Origin: Kangiella sp.
Lineage (GTDB): Bacteria; Pseudomonadota; Gammaproteobacteria; Enterobacterales; Kangiellaceae
Assembly (NCBI GenBank): GCA_002733465.1
Contig: NVVT01000016.1
Span: 82,469 to 100,215 of the forward strand
Direction of reading: 5' to 3'
Length of the DNA: 17,747 nt
In this document: positions 1 to 7,466 of the stretch, in pieces
Position numbering within the stretch: position 1 is the stretch's first letter
Layout: each line of letters opens with the position of its first letter
The notes under the pieces: generated by a model
Told to the model about the DNA's origin: nothing
Database searches by the model: none
Seen by the model: the letters and a program-made list of their open reading frames with translations, nothing else
Program-made: the position numbers and the translations under genes

Positions 1-368
1 ATGGTAAACATCTCATTTTTTAACCCGTTTCCAGACTCATTAAAAATAGTACCTTCACTTTTTCGCTCGGTAAAAAGCTCATTATAACCGCCACCTTGAA
101 CCACAAAATCTTTGACCACTCGATGGAAAATTGTGCCATCGTAAGAGCCATTGACGACATAATACAAAAAATTATTACTAGTGATTGGTGCACGCAAACG
201 GTCAAGTTCAACAATTATATTTCCAGCTGTCGTATCTAATTGAATACGTGGGAATAAATCGTCCGGTTGAATAGATTCTCCACGTAATTTTACTTCTTCT
301 TTCGCATTTAAATGAAAAGTATTCACTAGAAAACAAAAATAAAGAAGGATTTTAAGATAGTTAGGCAT
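1..368 (-). CDS. Secreted cyclophilin-type peptidyl-prolyl cis-trans isomerase (partial, C-terminus missing)
   Basis: Cyclophilins catalyse cis-trans isomerisation of Xaa-Pro bonds. This one probably acts in the periplasm, because the first ~22 residues form a signal-peptide-like stretch (MPNYLKILLYFCFLVNTF, then NAKEE). The reading frame runs off the window at position 1, leaving 122 visible codons. Cyclophilin core motifs are clear: an N-terminal strand ending TTAGNIIVEL (47-56), NGSYDGTIFHRV (73-84) carrying the catalytic Arg83 of FHR, FVVQGGGY (88-95), and ESGNGLKNEM (111-120). The ATG at 368-366 lies only 3 bp past the stop of the upstream aldehyde dehydrogenase gene, so it is probably the last visible gene of the ubi operon. 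A PpiA-like role is the simplest reading. The missing end prevents checking for further domains. Confidence 0.88.
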   Translation of the reverse strand, partial: MPNYLKILLYFCFLVNTFHLNAKEEVKLRGESIQPDDLFPRIQLDTTAGNIIVELDRLRAPITSNNFLYYVVNGSYDGTIFHRVVKDFVVQGGGYNELFTERKSEGTIFNESGNGLKNEMFT

Positions 369-371
369 TAA

Positions 372-1808
372 TCAATCGAGTCCCGAAATCGCTTTTATTT
401 CTAAGAAGTCACCAAAGCCATGAGCGCCCCACTCCCGACCATTTCCAGATTGTTTATACCCGCCAAAGGGTGTGAACATATCACCACTTTTTCCGTTGAT
501 GCTAATATTGCCCGCTCTTATTCTAGAAGCGACATAACTTAACGTTCCTTTATCCTTTCCTTGAACATAACCCGCTAGGCCGTAGGGCGTATCATTTGCA
601 ATTTCTATCGCCTCGTCAACATTCTCATAGGGCATAATTGCAAAGACGGGTCCAAAAATTTCTTCCTTCGCAATTGACATCTCGTTGTTAACATTTGAAA
701 ATACCGTGGGTTGGATATAAAAACCTTTACCCAAACCTCCTGGTTTTTCTACTCCTCCACAAACTAAAGTTGCTCCTTCATCAATGCCTTTTTGAATCAA
801 ATCTCGTATTTTATTAAACTGAACTTCGCTAACAACGGGACCCATGGTCGTTGATTCCGCATTAGCCGCCCCAACCACCACTTGGCTGGCAACCTTTGAA
901 GCAATTTCTTCGGCTTGTTTCACTTTATCAGCCGGAACCAACATTCTTGTAGGAGAGTTGCAGGACTGTCCGCTATTAACAAAAACCGTTCTAGCACCTT
1001 GTTTAACTGCTTTTTCAAAATCCGCGTCAGGTAAAATAATATTAGCTGATTTTCCACCGAGTTCTTGAGCGACTCGCTTGATTGTTGGTGCGGCGTTCCT
1101 CGCAACTAAAGCTCCTGCTCGCGTTGATCCTGTGAATGAAATCATATCAACTAACGGATGCTCGGATAATGCTGTACCCACGCCAACTCCATCACCATTA
1201 ATCAAATTAAACACACCTGCAGGCAAGCCAGCTTCATGCATCACTTCGGCGAAAACATAAGCAGATAACGGTGCCACTTCCGAAGGTTTTAGAATAACCG
1301 TGCATCCGACGGCTAAAGCAGGCGCAACTTTGCATGCAATTTGGTTAATTGGCCAGTTCCAGGGAGTGATTAACCCGCAAACGCCGATTGGCTCCTTAAC
1401 AACAGTGCTAGCACTCAATTTTTCTGTAAATGGATAAGAATCTAGTAATGCCAAAGCGGTTTGAAAATGACCTAAACCCGAACCCGCTTGGCCTTTTACC
1501 GCTAGTTGAGTCGGAGCGCCCATTTCCATTGAAATTGCATCCGCTATATCATTGTAGCGACTTTTATATGTTTTAATAATAGCCTGAAGATAGTCTTTGC
1601 GTTCTTCAATACTGCTATATCCGTAAGTGGCAAAAGCTTGGCTGGCAGCAATCGCAGCTTTATCAACATCATTCGCGTTACCAATAGCAATTTGTGCACA
1701 AGTGCTTTCATCGGAAGGATTTATGACGTCCATTAATTTTTTGTTATCGGGTTCTACCCATTGTCCGTTAATGTAGAATTGGTCGTAAACCTCTAATTTA
1801 ATACTCAT
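372..1808 (-). CDS. NAD(P)-dependent aldehyde dehydrogenase family protein
   Basis: The 478-residue protein has the normal length and a full active site for the aldehyde dehydrogenase superfamily, which oxidises aldehydes to carboxylates with NAD(P)+. Visible motifs are TPWNWP with the oxyanion Asn151, KPSEVAP (174-180) for cofactor binding, FTGST (225-229), ELGGKS with the general-base Glu249, GQSCN with the nucleophile Cys283, EEIFGPV (382-388), and a C-terminal PFGGYKQSGNGRE (447-459). The ATG at 1808 is preceded by a GGGA ribosome-binding site inside the end of ubiI, only 2 bp upstream, so translation is probably coupled. The substrate cannot be read from sequence. The location suggests cotranscription with ubiquinone-synthesis genes but does not prove a role in that pathway. 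Confidence 0.93.
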   Translation of the reverse strand: MSIKLEVYDQFYINGQWVEPDNKKLMDVINPSDESTCAQIAIGNANDVDKAAIAASQAFATYGYSSIEERKDYLQAIIKTYKSRYNDIADAISMEMGAPTQLAVKGQAGSGLGHFQTALALLDSYPFTEKLSASTVVKEPIGVCGLITPWNWPINQIACKVAPALAVGCTVILKPSEVAPLSAYVFAEVMHEAGLPAGVFNLINGDGVGVGTALSEHPLVDMISFTGSTRAGALVARNAAPTIKRVAQELGGKSANIILPDADFEKAVKQGARTVFVNSGQSCNSPTRMLVPADKVKQAEEIASKVASQVVVGAANAESTTMGPVVSEVQFNKIRDLIQKGIDEGATLVCGGVEKPGGLGKGFYIQPTVFSNVNNEMSIAKEEIFGPVFAIMPYENVDEAIEIANDTPYGLAGYVQGKDKGTLSYVASRIRAGNISINGKSGDMFTPFGGYKQSGNGREWGAHGFGDFLEIKAISGLD

Positions 1809-1810
1809 AC

Positions 1811-3046
1811 TTAAATTCCCATAGCTTTTTTAATAATAATTTCTTTAACGGCTGGAAGATTATCCAATGCCGACATTGCAAAATTTCTAAATAGTGTAAT
1901 TGGCAAACTTTGGTTAGCAAATAGTTTTTTAAAACCACTCATTGTATTTTGCATTAATAAGTTTTCTGTTTTTCGTTCTCTTTCATAAGATCTTAAATTC
2001 TCAACTTTACCAAAATCTCGTTGTTGCGAAATGAGTTTAATGATCTGTTTTGATAAACAAGCTACATCTTGAAATCCTAAGTTCACGCCCTGCCCAGCTA
2101 ACGGATGAATAGTATGTGCAGCATCCCCAACTAATGCGACTCGGTTAGATAAATAACGTTGGGAATGCCTTTTTATTAGTGGGAATCCAAAGAACTCTGA
2201 AACAGCTGTAACTTCACCAAGCTTTGATTCAAATGCGTATTGAAGTTTTTTTGCAAACTCTTCTTTGCTAATGTTCTTTATTGCTTCAGCTTTATCATAA
2301 TCTAGCGACCATACAACTGAGCAAAGATTTGGATTTGCTAATGGCAAAAAAGCGACAGGACCGTATGGGGTAAATCTTTGCCATGCAGTATTTTGATGTG
2401 ATTTTTCGGTTTTAACATTAGCCACAAAAGCAATTTGATCATATTCTGATTGCTTTAAATCTATTCCTAGTTTTTCTCTTACAAGAGAATTAGCTCCATC
2501 CGCTCCAATAACAAGTTTACTTTTATATTCCAAACCATCATTGGTTTTAATGGTCGCGTATTCTAAATTATCCATATTTTTTGAACTAACTGAGTTTTCT
2601 ATTTCTTCCAATTCCGCGCCAAAACAGCATTTCACATTGCCGAAGGATTCAATTCTCTTTAACAAGGCCGCTTGTATGACTTTATTTTCAACTATCACAC
2701 CTAAATCCGGTTGTGCTATTTTAGCTGCTGAAAATTCAATCTTACCGCTACCATCACCATCCCAGACTTTCATATGCTCATAATTTGCTTGGCGTTGCTT
2801 AGGAATATTTTGCCATGCCTTTAAGTCGCTCAGAAATTTTCTATTTCCCGGACTAATCGCGCTGACTCGAATATCAAACTGTTCGTCACTAATGGTTTCA
2901 TTTTTAAGATAGTCTGAAGTCAAAACCGCATGAAGATCTTGTTTTTCTAATAACAAAATTTTGAGTTTTGTTTCTGCGAGAGAAGCGACCATAGTCAAAC
3001 CGACCATTCCGCCACCCACAACAATTATATCGAACTTGTTTGACAC
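1811..3046 (-). CDS. ubiI: FAD-dependent 2-octaprenylphenol hydroxylase, UbiI/VisC type
   Basis: This is a flavoprotein monooxygenase of the UbiH/UbiI/UbiF/Coq6 family, 411 residues. It hydroxylates the aromatic ring of a polyprenylated ubiquinone intermediate, at C5 in the case of E. coli UbiI. The N-terminal dinucleotide fold has GGGMVG (11-16). The DG motif is GADGANS (181-187), and the second FAD motif is GDAAHTIHPLAGQGVNLG (307-324). The Asp in this GD motif separates it from the neighbouring UbiH copy, which has GN, as in the E. coli pair. The start codon is GTG at 3046, with AGGA about 10 bp upstream. No upstream in-frame ATG exists, and the first internal Met falls inside the FAD motif. 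It lies 23 bp downstream of ubiH and 2 bp upstream of the aldehyde dehydrogenase gene. UbiF is an alternative, but gene order favours UbiI. Confidence 0.88.
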   Translation of the reverse strand: MSNKFDIIVVGGGMVGLTMVASLAETKLKILLLEKQDLHAVLTSDYLKNETISDEQFDIRVSAISPGNRKFLSDLKAWQNIPKQRQANYEHMKVWDGDGSGKIEFSAAKIAQPDLGVIVENKVIQAALLKRIESFGNVKCCFGAELEEIENSVSSKNMDNLEYATIKTNDGLEYKSKLVIGADGANSLVREKLGIDLKQSEYDQIAFVANVKTEKSHQNTAWQRFTPYGPVAFLPLANPNLCSVVWSLDYDKAEAIKNISKEEFAKKLQYAFESKLGEVTAVSEFFGFPLIKRHSQRYLSNRVALVGDAAHTIHPLAGQGVNLGFQDVACLSKQIIKLISQQRDFGKVENLRSYERERKTENLLMQNTMSGFKKLFANQSLPITLFRNFAMSALDNLPAVKEIIIKKAMGI

Positions 3047-3069
3047 TATTTTAATCCTTTTTACTTAAG

Positions 3070-4326
3070 CTATTTCAATCCACGAGTTAACTTAGCTGAT
3101 TCACCACTAAAACCCATTGCGGAGTTGGCAATTTTATTTTTCAAAAATGGAATTTTATCGACTATCCAAAGTGCTTTTGAACGAGTTGAATTTAGCGGAA
3201 AAAATTCATTACTAAAAAGCCGTACTAGTGAATCGGTTGCGCCAATTGTTTGTTGCCAATCAGCGTCTCTTTTATTTTTATACCCTTCAAGAAATACTGC
3301 ATCGCCAAAGTCGATAATTTCACCGGACTCAAGTACATCATTAATACAATCAACTAGCGCAGCAATATCACGTAGACCTAGGTTAAACCCTTGACCCGCT
3401 ATAGGGTGTAACGTATGTGCGGAATTACCTAAAAGTAAAGTGCGATCATGATAAATATTTTCAGGTAAATGCAATGCAAGAGGGTAGCTAAATCGCCCAC
3501 CAACCCGTGTGATTTTTCCTAAGCGAAACCCAAAACTTCTTTGTAATTCATTTTTAAACGCCTCATCGTCAAGTTTCATTGTCTCCTTGCAATGCGCTTC
3601 ATTTTGACACCAGACTAGAGACATTCTATTTCGAGTAAGCGGTAGTAATGCTAAAGGTCCTTCCTTAGTAAATCGCTCGAATGCTTTATTTGCATGTGAT
3701 TCTTCGGTGGATATATTCGCTATAATTGCATGTTGACTGTAACTGGTTCTTTCAGTTTTAATCTCTGCCATTTTCGCTAAATTAGAAAACGTTCCATCGG
3801 CGGCAATCAATAGTTTTGCAGAAAGTTCTTGTTTTTTTTGATTTTTAATTTCATCTAATTGCACCGTGATTTTTTTATTATTTTGTTGCTCTTTTTTTGA
3901 ATTTATCTTGGTGATTTCATTGGGACAAAATACAGTAATATTTTCGAATTTCTTAATAGAGTTCCAAAGAACTGGACCCGTTTCATTGAGCGGGATCACT
4001 TGCCCTAAAGCATCTAGTTGATAATCTTTTGCCGATAAGCGAGTAAAACCAAAGTGACTTTGTTCAGAAATATGGATGTCAGAAATTGCCTCAGCCAAAG
4101 GTGCAAGATCAGACCAAAGCCCTAACGACTTATAAATTGCTACGGATGACGCTGATAGTGCAACGGCTCGTTCATCAAAACTAGGGCTCGCATTAGAATC
4201 AACCTTAATGGGTTCTACTAGTGCTATTTTAAGTCTACGTTGACGACGATTTATTTTTGCCAATGCTAAGGCAGCTGTAGCGCCAACCATTCCGCCGCCG
4301 GCAATTATGACATCAAACTCTTTCAT
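3070..4326 (-). CDS. ubiH: FAD-dependent 2-octaprenyl-6-methoxyphenol hydroxylase UbiH
   Basis: This is the second UbiH/Coq6-family flavin monooxygenase, 418 residues, predicted to hydroxylate C1 of the ubiquinone ring precursor. Motifs are GGGMVG (10-15), DERA (52-55), ADGTFSN (176-182) and GNSAHTLHPIAGQGFNLG (300-317). The GN in place of GD matches what I recall of E. coli UbiH (GNAAQTLHPIAGQG) and supports the assignment over UbiI or UbiF. The frame is open to a TTG at 4338, but I place the start at the ATG at 4326, because a GGA ribosome-binding site sits 7 bp before it and the FAD fold begins immediately after. It lies between pepP (about 40 bp upstream) and ubiI, the order also found in E. 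coli. Its identity to UbiI is limited, so this is an old paralogue pair rather than a recent duplication. Confidence 0.9.
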   Translation of the reverse strand: MKEFDVIIAGGGMVGATAALALAKINRRQRRLKIALVEPIKVDSNASPSFDERAVALSASSVAIYKSLGLWSDLAPLAEAISDIHISEQSHFGFTRLSAKDYQLDALGQVIPLNETGPVLWNSIKKFENITVFCPNEITKINSKKEQQNNKKITVQLDEIKNQKKQELSAKLLIAADGTFSNLAKMAEIKTERTSYSQHAIIANISTEESHANKAFERFTKEGPLALLPLTRNRMSLVWCQNEAHCKETMKLDDEAFKNELQRSFGFRLGKITRVGGRFSYPLALHLPENIYHDRTLLLGNSAHTLHPIAGQGFNLGLRDIAALVDCINDVLESGEIIDFGDAVFLEGYKNKRDADWQQTIGATDSLVRLFSNEFFPLNSTRSKALWIVDKIPFLKNKIANSAMGFSGESAKLTRGLK

Positions 4327-4366
4327 TCTTTTATCCAAGCTAAGACGAACAACCTATCGTCAATTA

Positions 4367-5710
4367 TTAGGCCATTAATTTCTCAATAGCAGCTATTTCT
4401 TTTGTCACTGATTTCGAAAGAACTTCATTACCTTTTTTGGTGACTGCCACATCGTCTTCAATTCGGATCCCTATTCCCCACCACTTTTTATCAAGTCCTT
4501 CTGTATTCGGCGCAAAATAAAGTCCAGGCTCTACCGTTAGCACCATATTTTCTTCTAAAATTCTTGGCTCTTTATCAATCAGGTAGTCACCCACATCATG
4601 TACGTCTAGTCCTATCCAATGACCGGTTTTATGCATATAAAAGGGTTTATATGCTTCTTCATCAATTAACTGCTCAAGATCACCTTTTAATATACCCATC
4701 TTAACTAAACCTTGGGTTAAAATTTGCACTGCTTTATCGTGAGGGGCTGTCCAAGGGTTTCCTTTTACAGCAACTTTTATGGCTTCTTTATTCGCTTTTA
4801 ATACCCAAGAATAAGCTTCTTTTTGTTCTTTAGAAAATTTTCCATTAATTGGAAAGGTTCGAGTTATATCTGCAGCGTAACCCTCCATTTCACCACCAGC
4901 ATCAATCAGTAATAAATCACCATCTTTTAGCTCCGCGTTATTTTCTACATAATGCAAAATACACGCATTTTCGCCACCAGCGACAATTGAATTATAAGCT
5001 TCAGTGCGAGCGCCACCTTTTGCAAAATGATATTTTATTTCCGCTTCCATATCCAGTTCGTTTAATCCTGGCCTACAAACTTTCATCGCTTGAATATGTG
5101 CTTTAGCGGAAACTTCAGTTACTCTTCGCATAACATCTAACTCTGCTTTACTTTTGAATAACCGCATATCATGTAATACATGACTCAAATCGATTAACTC
5201 CCCAGGAGGGTGAGCACCACTTTTCACTTGTGCTCGAAGTGTATTGATCCATGCCATCACACTGTTATCAAAATCGGGATAATTACCAAATTCATAATAA
5301 ATTCGATCTCTTCCTTCCATTAATCCGGGTAAAATTTCATCGATATCATCAATCGGAAAACAGTCATCGCATCCAAACTGTTTTATCGCTCCTTCAGGGC
5401 CATAACGCCTCCCGTGCCACGTTTCCATTTTTTCATCTTTTTCTCGACAAAATAAAATGTATTCACCTTGCTCTCGTCCGGGTAATAAAACGATAACGGA
5501 TTTTGGTTCTGGAAAATTGGATAAATACTGGAAATCACTGTTTTGTCTAAACACGTAATCGGTATCACGGCTTCTTACTTTTTCTTCTGCCGAGTGAATA
5601 ATTCCAATTGAATTATTACCCATATAGTTCATCAGTTTTCGGCGACGTCTAGCAAACTCGGCCTTACTAATTAAGACTGAGTTGTTGAGGCTTTCTACTT
5701 TCTTAACCAT
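4367..5710 (-). CDS. pepP: Xaa-Pro aminopeptidase (aminopeptidase P)
   Basis: This is a cytoplasmic dimetal peptidase that removes N-terminal residues preceding proline. At 447 residues it matches E. coli PepP closely in length. The N-terminal creatinase-like domain contains RQNSDFQYLSNFPEP (55-69). The C-terminal pita-bread domain carries all five expected metal ligands: Asp270 (LLIDAGGE), Asp281 (AADITRTFPING), His364 (HKTGHWIGLDVHDVG), Glu394 (LTVEPGLYF) and Glu418 (GIRIEDDV). These sit at near-constant offsets from the E. coli ligands. It is followed by ubiH and preceded by ygfB, the conserved gammaproteobacterial order. The reason for its conserved linkage to ubiquinone genes is not evident from sequence. 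Confidence 0.95.
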   Translation of the reverse strand: MVKKVESLNNSVLISKAEFARRRRKLMNYMGNNSIGIIHSAEEKVRSRDTDYVFRQNSDFQYLSNFPEPKSVIVLLPGREQGEYILFCREKDEKMETWHGRRYGPEGAIKQFGCDDCFPIDDIDEILPGLMEGRDRIYYEFGNYPDFDNSVMAWINTLRAQVKSGAHPPGELIDLSHVLHDMRLFKSKAELDVMRRVTEVSAKAHIQAMKVCRPGLNELDMEAEIKYHFAKGGARTEAYNSIVAGGENACILHYVENNAELKDGDLLLIDAGGEMEGYAADITRTFPINGKFSKEQKEAYSWVLKANKEAIKVAVKGNPWTAPHDKAVQILTQGLVKMGILKGDLEQLIDEEAYKPFYMHKTGHWIGLDVHDVGDYLIDKEPRILEENMVLTVEPGLYFAPNTEGLDKKWWGIGIRIEDDVAVTKKGNEVLSKSVTKEIAAIEKLMA

Positions 5711-5777
5711 ACTAAATCCAAATTAATTTTTTGAAAAATAAAACACTTTAAGCGTGCAACCTTCTACAGAAAAACTT

Positions 5778-6377
5778 CTAATGGACCGTTTTACTTCCAG
5801 CTTTTTGTGCTGATAATTTTGATTCTGACTTAGGATTCCTAACCAACTCCATATAAATCATCTTTACAGCGACTTTAATATGTTCTATTAACGTCTCTAA
5901 CGCCATTTTGGCATCTTCATTATCATCATTTTCGATGCTCACTTGTGAAATCTCGGCAATATCAGTTAATGATTCCTTAATCTCTTTTTCTAGCGTATTT
6001 CTATCGCCAAATTGTAGACCAAACCCTAATAGAAATCCTTGGCTCCAAACTGATAATGATTCCAATCGATCAACCATCGGATAACTATCATCTGGGATCA
6101 ATATTGGTGCTAATAAATCGTCATCAGCAAAGGCTTGATGGCTTTCTTCAACGAGCATTTTGGTAAACTGGCTTAATTCATTTGAAAACCCATTATTCTC
6201 ATTGATTAAAGCGTTTATCTGCTCTAACCAACTTAAGCTGGAGCGTTGTAAACCAGCCGAAATCATCCCGCATAAAATCCCCTGAAACTCAGCGGCGGTT
6301 ATTTCACAATCGGCTTCGGCCAATAATTCTTCAAATCGATCATAAAGATCATTGATATTTTCTTCAAATACACTCAT
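5778..6377 (-). CDS. ygfB: UPF0149 family protein YgfB
   Basis: This 199-residue acidic, mostly helical cytoplasmic protein belongs to the UPF0149/YgfB family. Recognisable features are EITAAEFQGILCGMISAG (25-42) and VWSQGFLLGFGLQFGD (110-125), both typical of the family. Position directly upstream of pepP, and divergent from zapA, is the standard gammaproteobacterial context. In Pseudomonas aeruginosa YgfB is reported to influence ampDh3 expression and beta-lactam resistance by interfering with a transcription regulator; whether that applies here is unknown. The C-terminal ~20 residues (NPKSESKLSAQKAGSK) are basic and poorly conserved. The ATG at 6377 has an AGGA about 11 bp upstream. It is the first gene of the six-gene minus-strand operon. 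Confidence 0.92.
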   Translation of the reverse strand: MSVFEENINDLYDRFEELLAEADCEITAAEFQGILCGMISAGLQRSSLSWLEQINALINENNGFSNELSQFTKMLVEESHQAFADDDLLAPILIPDDSYPMVDRLESLSVWSQGFLLGFGLQFGDRNTLEKEIKESLTDIAEISQVSIENDDNEDAKMALETLIEHIKVAVKMIYMELVRNPKSESKLSAQKAGSKTVH

Positions 6378-6463
6378 TGCTACACTTGTCCTAATTTATT
6401 CCTAACTTACTCAAACTTACCGAGCACTTTATATTAATGCCAAAATATTGAGTCATTATCACT

Positions 6464-6489
6464 ATTTAAGCGTAAAAACTCGCTTAAAT
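6464..6489. repeat. Perfect 9-bp inverted repeat in the ygfB/zapA divergent region
   Basis: ATTTAAGCG (6464-6472) and CGCTTAAAT (6481-6489) are perfect inverted copies separated by 8 bp. It lies downstream of the predicted ygfB promoter, so it would form a hairpin in the ygfB 5' leader. It also lies just upstream of the zapA-side promoter, so it could equally be a protein-binding site. No T-run follows, so it is unlikely to be a terminator. Confidence 0.55.
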
Positions 6490-6512
6490 GGTGAAAATTC
6501 AGCATTTTATTG

Positions 6513-6521
6513 ATTATACCA
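6513..6521 (-). promoter_or_regulatory. Predicted extended -10 promoter of the ygfB-pepP-ubiHI operon
   Basis: On the minus strand the sequence TGGTATAAT gives a perfect -10 hexamer (6518-6513) with the TGn extension. No good -35 is present at the usual distance, which is common for extended -10 promoters. Transcription would start near 6506, giving a leader of roughly 130 nt containing the 6464-6489 hairpin. Confidence 0.5.
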
Positions 6522-6550
6522 TTGACCCATGAGCAGTTGCGCTCTATATT
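6522..6550 (+). promoter_or_regulatory. Predicted sigma70 promoter of the ZapB-like/zapA unit
   Basis: TTGACC (6522-6527) and TATATT (6545-6550) are separated by exactly 17 bp. The predicted transcription start near 6557 is about 23 bp ahead of the ATG at 6580. It overlaps the region of the divergent ygfB promoter, so the two may compete. Confidence 0.6.
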
Positions 6551-6579
6551 AAAATCATTCTAAAAAACAACAGTTTGCC

Positions 6580-6759
6580 ATGACAACCTCAAATCTTTCG
6601 CAACTTGAATCGAGTATTTCTAAGCTATTAGATAGCTGTGACTCATTGCAACAAGAAAATCGTCAATTAAAATCAGATCGTCAAAACTTGCTAGATAAAA
6701 ACAAACTCGCCAGCGGTAAAATTGAAGCCATGATTAAAAAATTGAAGGAAATCAATTAA
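6580..6759 (+). CDS. Small coiled-coil protein, TIGR02449/ZapB-like
   Basis: This 59-residue reading frame begins MTTSNLSQLESSISKLLD and ends MIKKLKEIN. Leucines, isoleucines and hydrophobic residues recur at heptad spacing (L7, L9, I13, L16, L17, L23, L30, L38) among Gln, Asn and Lys, predicting one continuous coiled coil. A short protein like this directly upstream of zapA is common in gammaproteobacteria and is annotated as the TIGR02449 family, with likeness to the division protein ZapB. The stop overlaps the zapA start as TAATG, and the zapA ribosome-binding site (AAGGA) lies inside this gene, so the two are translationally coupled. A good promoter precedes it. A role at the division ring alongside ZapA is inferred from context, not shown. 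Confidence 0.85.
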   Translation: MTTSNLSQLESSISKLLDSCDSLQQENRQLKSDRQNLLDKNKLASGKIEAMIKKLKEIN

Positions 6760-7097
6760 TGGTTGATGATAACTCCTCAAATTCTGAAAATAGTACCTCA
6801 GTTAATATTCATATTATGGGCAACGAATACCACGTTGCAAGCCCTGAAAGTGAAGTTGAAAATCTTGAAATCGCGGCTCGCGCGCTAGATAAACGCATGA
6901 AAGAGATAAAACAGGGCGGGAAAATTGTTGGTTTAGAGCGCATCGCAGTAATGGCAGCACTTAATTTATCTTATGAGCTAATGTTTGGTGATTCCACTAG
7001 CGCAGAAGAAACTGACGTAATCAACCAAAGAATCCAAATGATCCAAGAAAAAATTGATACAGCTCTTGCTTCTACTGCACAAACAGAACTGATTTAG
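6759..7097 (+). CDS. zapA: Cell division protein ZapA
   Basis: ZapA binds FtsZ and cross-links protofilaments at the division ring. The 112-residue protein has the family layout: an N-terminal beta-rich head containing VNIHIMGNEYHVASPESE (15-32), then EIAARALDKRMKEIK (41-55), KIVGLERIAVMAALNLSYELM (60-80), and a C-terminal coiled-coil helix (about 81-112). The ATG overlaps the TAA of the upstream small coiled-coil gene and uses an AAGGA site 9 bp ahead. Location immediately upstream of 6S RNA and ygfA matches E. coli zapA (ygfE). Confidence 0.95.
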   Translation: MVDDNSSNSENSTSVNIHIMGNEYHVASPESEVENLEIAARALDKRMKEIKQGGKIVGLERIAVMAALNLSYELMFGDSTSAEETDVINQRIQMIQEKIDTALASTAQTELI

Positions 7098-7172
7098 CTA
7101 AACCTGTTTTCACGGTTCTCACCTGTAGGAAATAATTTGTATCGATTTAGTTAACATTAAGTAACTAAATGA

Positions 7173-7202
7173 TTGGATCTCTTAAAAATTCTTACCTATA
7201 AT
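7173..7202 (+). promoter_or_regulatory. Promoter of 6S RNA
   Basis: TTGGAT (7173-7178) and a perfect TATAAT (7197-7202) are separated by 18 bp. Transcription would start near 7209, which is exactly where the closing stem of the 6S RNA begins. Confidence 0.7.
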
Positions 7203-7208
7203 TATTTT

Positions 7209-7412
7209 TCTGCCTGCTTTGTTTGTCAAGCTGTTGTAGTCCATGAGCCGATAATCTCATCCCAGGGTATTCTTGTTAATTTCTGGTGTGCATATCCGTG
7301 CATTTCTAGCCTAATCGTTAGAATTGGAGCGGAGAGCCTAAATTAAATTACGGAATTCCCACCTGAACCTTCGGGTTCTTGGGCGAATGTAGCTAACGGC
7401 ACGGTGGGCAGA
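7209..7412 (+). ncRNA. ssrS: 6S RNA
   Basis: 6S RNA binds the sigma70 RNA polymerase holoenzyme by mimicking an open promoter and reduces transcription in stationary phase. The ends pair as TCTGCC (7209-7214) with GGCAGA (7407-7412), extended by wobble pairs. The block CATGAGCCGATAATCTCAT (7242-7260) closely resembles the E. coli 6S segment CCTGAGCCGATATTTCAT. The 3' part contains the hairpin GAACC-TTCG-GGTTC inside CACCTGAACCTTCGGGTTC, matching the E. coli CACCTTGAACC...GGGTTCAAGGG arm. It lies between zapA and ygfA, the conserved location. The ends are inferred from pairing and the promoter, not from transcript data. ygfA downstream may be read through from the same promoter, as known in E. 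coli. Confidence 0.9.
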
Positions 7413-7432
7413 GTTCTTTTTTTAGAACCCTC
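7413..7432 (+). terminator. Weak hairpin after 6S RNA, possible attenuator or processing site
   Basis: GTTCT and AGAAC flank a run of T residues just after the 6S closing stem, with adjacent GAG/CTC pairing across a bulge. The stem is short and not followed by a T-tract. If it ends transcription it would do so only partly, allowing readthrough into ygfA. Confidence 0.25.
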
Positions 7433-7466
7433 TTCTGATAAAATTCTATTCTGCTAAAGTCCTATT

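Noticed and set aside
4327..4338. TTG start for ubiH at 4338
   Set aside because: The ATG at 4326 has a GGA ribosome-binding site 7 bp upstream and starts directly before the FAD-binding strand.
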